Of a stretch of 32,522 nt of DNA, positions 29,201 through 32,522 are shown piece after piece. The notes under the pieces are model-generated. The model did not search any database. It had not been told where the DNA came from and saw only the letters and a list, made by a program, of their open reading frames with translations. A program made the translations under genes and the position numbers. The stretch lies in contig FN649733.1 in assembly GCA_000310025.1 (NCBI GenBank), positions 3,299,750 through 3,332,271 on the forward strand. The letters are read 5' to 3'. Positions within the stretch are counted from its first letter, which is position 1. The number at the start of each line of letters is the position of its first letter. This DNA is from Ectocarpus siliculosus (lineage: Eukaryota; Sar; Phaeophyceae; Ectocarpales; Ectocarpaceae).

Positions 29201-31049
29201 TCTAGTAAGAAATGTTCAACTCTGGTAGGCTCGGGTTCTTATTTCGTCGCCACCGTCGAGCATGGACTACCACATCTGCAGAGTAGAGTGTCATGTAGGA
29301 TACACAGCGGAGCTGGCCTCATGTGTTGCTCCGAGTGATACTGCATACTTTGGAAACGTTGAACCTGTCCTGCATTGTTTTCCCTGCGGTATGTAGCGGG
29401 GCGGTATAACATACATGCATGTGGGGACAAATAGGACCACTCATAAACCGGCGGTGCCCCCAATGGCGCTACATAGTCGATGTACTCTTCGCGGATAACC
29501 CCCGCGCGTTTGCACGCACACAAAGCGAACAACACCCACCGCGGTAATCATACACACAGGCAGCGCACGGTCTATATTTGCAAGGCAAGAATGTTGTTCC
29601 TCGAATTGTGCGCCGATAAACCAACGCGCCAAACAGATATGACAGGAGCATTGTGTTGTTTGGTCAAGCATGATCGAAACAAGGCACCAAGCAGCGTGGC
29701 AAAGAGGCAGAGGTGATGTCACTGATTCGAAAGGATAGAAGTGGACTTTGCATTTTCACGTGTTTGATGCACGTACGAGGCGCGTGTTATTCTTCAATCT
29801 TTGTGAGGGGTCGTGACTTGAACCATTGTCTCGTCTTTGGCCTCCACCCCGCACCCCCATTCTCTCTACCGTTAAGTTCATCCGCGGATTGCATTGTTCG
29901 AGGCGCCACCGTCCTCCTCAGCGGCTGGTGTTGAGTATGGATACACTATCATAGTTGAGTGCGTGGCGAACGAAATGACCTATGACACAAGTTCGAAGGG
30001 GAGAACAAAAAAAAGCAATGTGTTGCGTATTTTTCATTTTCCTGTACACATCTGTAGGAGGTACTTGTATTATAGTCTAAAGCACTATTGTATTAAATCA
30101 TAAAACTCTCGTTTGTCTTCACAGGGTGGATACCTACTCGATGCTGGCTGGCTAACCCAGGACCCCCCTACTGTACGCATCCTATCCTTTTCCCCATCTG
30201 GTCTCCACCCATATATCATGACAACCCAACGTTACTCGAGCGGCTGCTTGACGACTTAGTTGGATGCGCAACGAGAGGGGGAGCGCGCATGGCATGTACA
30301 GATAGATTTGTCTCGGCGTGCCGAGCCTCTCTCTGCGTCGGTGTATATGACACATGTATGTAGAGTATGTACGTACTTCCAACCCAACCCAACCCGACCC
30401 CAAAACACACAACCCGACCAATCGACCGACCACCAACCGATCAACCAAACCCACTCTACCCACAACCCAACCCTAAACCCTACCCAATCCAACACAAAAC
30501 ACAAAACCCAGCCCCAACCCAATCGGCGTGTAGAAACTATGTATGTATGTATATATGTATGTTACAGTCTACTGTATAGTTTCCAACAAAAGTTTACTCT
30601 CCTCTCACTCCTGTACAGCCTGTAACGGCGGTGGAAATTCGATGAATCTAAACCATTAGACCACCCAGTCAGGAGATAGAGCTGTCGTCCGCTGACTGAA
30701 ACCTGACTCTGGGGTAGTCTAGAGGATAACAGCCGCAGTATACCAGCACGTAGGGTTCGCATCCCAGCTGGATCACTTAGAGCACACCACTATTTATTTA
30801 CATAATACAGAAGTAATTTCCTCCTTCAGCATGGCGAGGGGTTCGTCCCCCGAGATCACAGTCGTCACTGCTCGGAGGAGGAGAGCCCTCGTGTGCATCT
30901 TGTATCAGAGAGTCGAATGGCTAAACCATTGTTTCAAGTAGACCACACTCGCCGGGCAGTGGTCTATTGGGTTCAGCCTTTCTTTGTCGACTACCGCATG
31001 TAGACTATGCATATCAACCTCTGGTACACTGCTGGACGTAGACGAAGTA

Positions 31050-31090
<41 letters not shown>

Positions 31091-31271
31091 TTGTTGCACA
31101 CGTACGTGCGTACATGCGTACCTGCTTCGGGACGCAACTGGGGTTCCCAAAGGAATCTCTCGAGGCGAACCCAGCATCGCACTCGCATGCGTCGTCGGCG
31201 CTACGATCTTCGGCTGGGATACATCTTCCAGATCCACCCCACAGCGGATGCCGGCACTCGAAAACGCAACG
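22938..31271 (-). CDS. EGF-like multi-pass membrane protein gene, copy B (partial)
   Basis: Exons at 31122-31271, 28677-28828, 27748-27983, 25912-26225, 25334-25396, 24128-24318 and 22938-23240 mirror copy A with the same boundaries. The first has an intact cysteine pattern (C-x3-C, then GRC, then C-x-C, then a final C before VPKQ) and leads in frame to a membrane helix. I infer a surface protein with a short EGF-like ectodomain piece, several helices and a cytoplasmic tail. The family is unknown to me. Phases require an exon between the second and third blocks, one between the third and fourth, and one between the fifth and sixth. The start codon and further ectodomain exons are expected above 31.3 kb but were not recognised. 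The candidate second linking exon carries a 2-bp insertion that creates TAG, so this copy may also be defective. Confidence 0.55.
24128..24318 (-). CDS. Receptor-like gene copy B, exon with C-terminal helix
   Basis: 191 nt. It encodes WHAKARIRIQRQ, helix GVLVAACSLCVAAMVVLEL, then PIIPYTVF, with donor GTAAGTT. The phase-0 end allows direct joining to the 22938-23240 exon. The acceptor is ttgttcttatcggtag. Confidence 0.6.
24458..24945. repeat. Palindromic GGTGATATCGCAC repeat cluster, copy B
   Basis: Five copies or near-copies (from about 24462, 24478, 24560, 24852 and 24870) with the same cccccgtgcg / gggggtgcgata companions as in copy A. The cluster is shorter here because the unique spacers between motifs differ. 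Confidence 0.65.
25334..25396 (-). CDS. Receptor-like gene copy B, 63-nt exon
   Basis: 21 codons in phase 0, MFGSTALAGILIREIKIAHT plus Lys. Splice sites are identical to copy A. It lies in the high-identity patch shared by the copies. Confidence 0.6.
25912..26225 (-). CDS. Receptor-like gene copy B, 314-nt exon
   Basis: Same length, phase and splice sites as 12423-12736. It encodes the FFSGNSSTPSPPEQ loop, a basic AKMKTYALERKLLVRGG segment, helix GMGSTILLAVISLIVD and ISAVHLATGGMCLC. The acceptor is cctcttacctctcctgcag. Confidence 0.65.
26963..27057. repeat. Interstitial CCCTAA repeats inside an inverted repeat, copy B
   Basis: CCTAAC units at 26977-26994 lie between 14-bp arms at 26963-26976 and 27044-27057 (one mismatch). 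The right arm overlaps GGTTCGAATTCC, a good box B match. Confidence 0.75.
27748..27983 (-). CDS. Receptor-like gene copy B, 236-nt exon
   Basis: Counterpart of 14349-14584. It encodes RQLTPIEP, hydrophobic FLGTTIVFGVAAYC, GMFWVSIVMSISPLAVVCG and LELWLESVPSQ. The acceptor is tgctttgccccttggacag and the donor GTGAAT. A 383-codon frame (27496-28647) runs open through this exon and its introns, so an unspliced reading is also possible. Confidence 0.65.
28677..28828 (-). CDS. Receptor-like gene copy B, first membrane-helix exon
   Basis: 152 nt, phase 0 at entry. Helix SFYLSVAVVAAIACVLCLW, then a basic SVSRRRLIASS segment. The donor is GAGCAG then GTATTT. The preceding intron is about 2.3 kb, against 138 nt in copy A. 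Confidence 0.65.
30379..30523 (+). repeat. A/C-rich, G/T-poor tract
   Basis: About 145 bp made almost wholly of A and C (aacccaaccc, ccaccaacc and similar), with only about six G. It includes telomere-like ccctaaaccctaccc near 30471-30485. Probably a degenerate simple repeat or telomere-like satellite. Confidence 0.75.
30539..30562 (+). repeat. GTAT/GTATAT microsatellite
   Basis: A run of tatgtatgtatgtatatatg-type repeats, about 24 bp. Confidence 0.75.
30710..30775 (+). other. tRNA-like sequence (SINE head or pseudogene)
   Basis: Box-A-like TAGTCTAGAGG lies about 33 bp before box-B-like GGTTCGCATCC, a normal pol III spacing. A full cloverleaf is not convincing. It sits in the copy-B-specific block. 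Confidence 0.4.
31051..31088 (+). repeat. AC microsatellite
   Basis: 19 AC units, uninterrupted, 30 bp downstream (minus-strand sense) of the EGF-like exon's donor in copy B. Copy A has only a few acat/acgt units here. Confidence 0.95.
31122..31271 (-). CDS. Receptor-like gene copy B, EGF-like exon
   Basis: 50 codons, phase 0 at both ends. It starts RCVFECRHPLWGGSGRC, continues through a short acidic linker to CECDAGF, and ends GNPSCVPKQ. Six cysteines and the C-x-C-x-x-GF signature fit the EGF-like fold. The donor is CAG then GTACGC. The acceptor is placed at gtcgggagag by phase and is the least certain boundary. Confidence 0.6.
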
Positions 31272-31330
31272 CTCTCCCGACATCAAGTAAGTTTACATAC
31301 TCCCTGACACAGTAGAGACAAACAGATCGT

Positions 31331-32224
31331 GTTGCTGCTGAGCGTCTTTTGTCGAACAATCGTGACACCACACGAGTTGTTCGCGTTGTAACAACGACGG
31401 CCAATTCAACGTACGAAACAAACAACAGCAGTCAAGCCATTGCTGGCACGACGACACATTGGACAGGCGTTACGTGAAAAAAGGCGTGAAGGCTGGGAAG
31501 AAGGTGCGGCGAAATCCACGAGGCATGGGCCAATCAGAAAATCGAACCATCAGGCCATTTCTTGCGGTTCTTTTTTCGCAGATCTTTTTTTCCCCCTTTC
31601 GGACAACCCAGAAAGGGGCGATTTTTTACTGGTGGTGCATGAAAAAAAAAAGAAAAAGGAAAAGGAGGAAACCCCGGGTTTTGTAGGAAGAGTTCTGCTG
31701 CGATCCGTCACGTGTTTGACTCGACCTTACTCGACCATCCCGCCCTCGATTAACTCGCGAGTTTTTGCACTAGATGCGCAAAGAAAGCCAGTACCACCCT
31801 GGATCGACATACACATTAACATGCATGCATGTACGGTGTGGCTTTCTCTCTATCCAACAGAACCGCGTGACCACCAGTATTCGGATAGCATGCAGAGAGC
31901 CCGCAGCCCGCACTGCATGGGAGTAGTAGCCGTCGCGAGCAGAGCACAGGACAATGGCGGGCGCTGCCTCGACAGATCATGCACAGAGGATGAGAAAAGA
32001 TCCAAGTTAAATACTCTCCAACGGCCACAAGTAGTCTTGCTTCTAAAACTCAGCAGACCAACCCAGCGCTGCGTCGTGACTAAATAATAAGCAGCAGGGC
32101 AAGGAACCAAGACCTGCTTGGGAAAGCGTGTGTATTGGTCTGAAAGGGTTCATCCGGCTGCCAGGCTCTCTGTTTAGCCGGGGGGCGCACCCTCTCTCTC
32201 TCTCTGTCATCAGCTGTCGCATCA
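31331..32224. other. Right flank, no gene recognised
   Basis: The missing 5' exons of copy B's gene should lie in this direction, but no cysteine-rich or signal-peptide-like minus-strand frame is convincing. A plus-strand frame (31440-32087) is open but low-complexity (Lys/Glu run near residue 75) and lacks a strong start. Confidence 0.4.
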
Positions 32225-32522
32225 GCTTCGAGGCTCTACTCTGGTGGGCGGCGTACGTACGCTCTCTGCTCTCTCTCTCTCTCTGCTCTGGGTCGCTGTT
32301 GTTGCGGCAGCAGCAACCAGCTGCTAACACTCTTCATTGCTGGCGTGGTGACTGTTCTGTAGCGGCTGTGTCTGTGGCAGATGTGAGGTCTCTAACACGC
32401 GTCAAAGAGTGTTAACAGCTGGTTGTTGCTGCCGCAACAACAGCGACCCAGAGCAGAGAGAGAGAGAGAGAGAGAGAGAGAGCGTACGTACTACGCCGCC
32501 CACCAGAGTAGAGCCTCGAAGC
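32225..32522. repeat. Long foldback (inverted repeat), cut by window end
   Basis: 32225-32334 pairs with 32405-32522 around a 70-bp loop. The arms differ mainly in the length of a CT/GA run and a few bases. Both arms contain gtcgctgttgttgcggcagc or its complement. The right arm ends at the last base of the window, so the palindrome may continue. It is probably a foldback or MITE element, and its transcript would make a long hairpin RNA. Confidence 0.85.

Larger units (their letters stand above)
28905..31050. other. Copy-B-specific block in intron 1, no gene recognised
   Basis: About 2.1 kb absent from copy A. Open frames on either strand are under 125 codons and lack recognisable motifs. It contains an A/C-rich tract, a GTAT microsatellite and one tRNA-like unit. 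No TIR or target duplication was recognised at its edges, so it may be several nested insertions. Confidence 0.55.
21101..31330. repeat. Large segmental duplication, copy B
   Basis: The second copy, about 10.2 kb, in the same orientation as 3770-16475. It lacks the 2.5-kb TIR element and the two other copy-A blocks, and carries its own block of about 2.1 kb in the first intron of the receptor-like gene. Confidence 0.9.

Noticed and set aside
30260-30625. Pro/Asn/Thr-rich frame across the A/C tract
   Set aside because: The composition follows from the simple repeat itself, with no start context or splice support.
3770-31330. LTR retrotransposon or paired LTRs
   Set aside because: The large repeats are gene-bearing, lack TG...CA ends and primer-binding sites, and no reverse transcriptase, integrase or gag frame lies between them.
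31440-32087. 215-codon plus-strand frame
   Set aside because: Weak or absent ATG context, a Lys/Glu homopolymer-like run, no motif, and no counterpart in copy A. Treated as chance.

Overview
This window is nuclear DNA from a eukaryote. Genes are split by spliceosomal introns, introns and spacers are long, tRNA-derived short repeats and cut-and-paste transposons are common, and base composition is mid-GC. A 100-N assembly gap lies at 19919-20018. The organism cannot be named from the window alone. An intron-rich alga, such as a brown alga or other stramenopile, is a reasonable guess from gene architecture and repeat style. That is inference.

Layout. (1) 1-3.77 kb is single-copy flank. It holds four phase-compatible plus-strand exons that I read as the 3' half of a queuosine-salvage gene (DUF2419/QNG1-like). 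(2) 3.77-16.48 kb (copy A) and 21.10-31.33 kb (copy B) are two diverged copies of one large segment in direct orientation. (3) The spacer at 16.48-21.10 kb carries a degenerate DDE transposase gene, with a separate small upstream ORF that is probably its first exon, and an 82-bp inverted repeat interrupted by the gap. (4) The right edge (31.33-32.52 kb) holds no clear gene and ends in a near-perfect foldback that runs to the last base.

Comparing the two copies is the most informative reading of the window. Seven minus-strand exon blocks keep the same splice sites in both copies. Six have identical lengths (150, 152, 236, 314, 63 and 191 nt). The seventh, terminal exon differs only by in-frame indels (291 against 303 nt). 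Together they encode an EGF-like, cysteine-rich module followed directly by a membrane segment, several further membrane segments and a charged tail. I do not recognise this receptor-like protein. At least three linking exons were not found, so the model is partial. Copy A has a stop codon in place of a cysteine in the EGF-like exon and lacks homology further 5'. Copy B has a 2-bp insertion in a probable linking exon. Either or both may be pseudogenes.

The copies also date the insertions. A 2.5-kb TIR element with TA flanks is present in A, and the matching site in B is empty. A has two further private blocks (about 1.15 and 0.92 kb), and B has a private block of about 2.1 kb inside intron 1. 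One stretch around 11.8-12.7 kb / 25.3-26.2 kb is much more alike than its flanks, introns included, which suggests gene conversion. No rRNA gene, canonical tRNA, CRISPR array, LTR retroelement or prokaryotic-style operon was seen.
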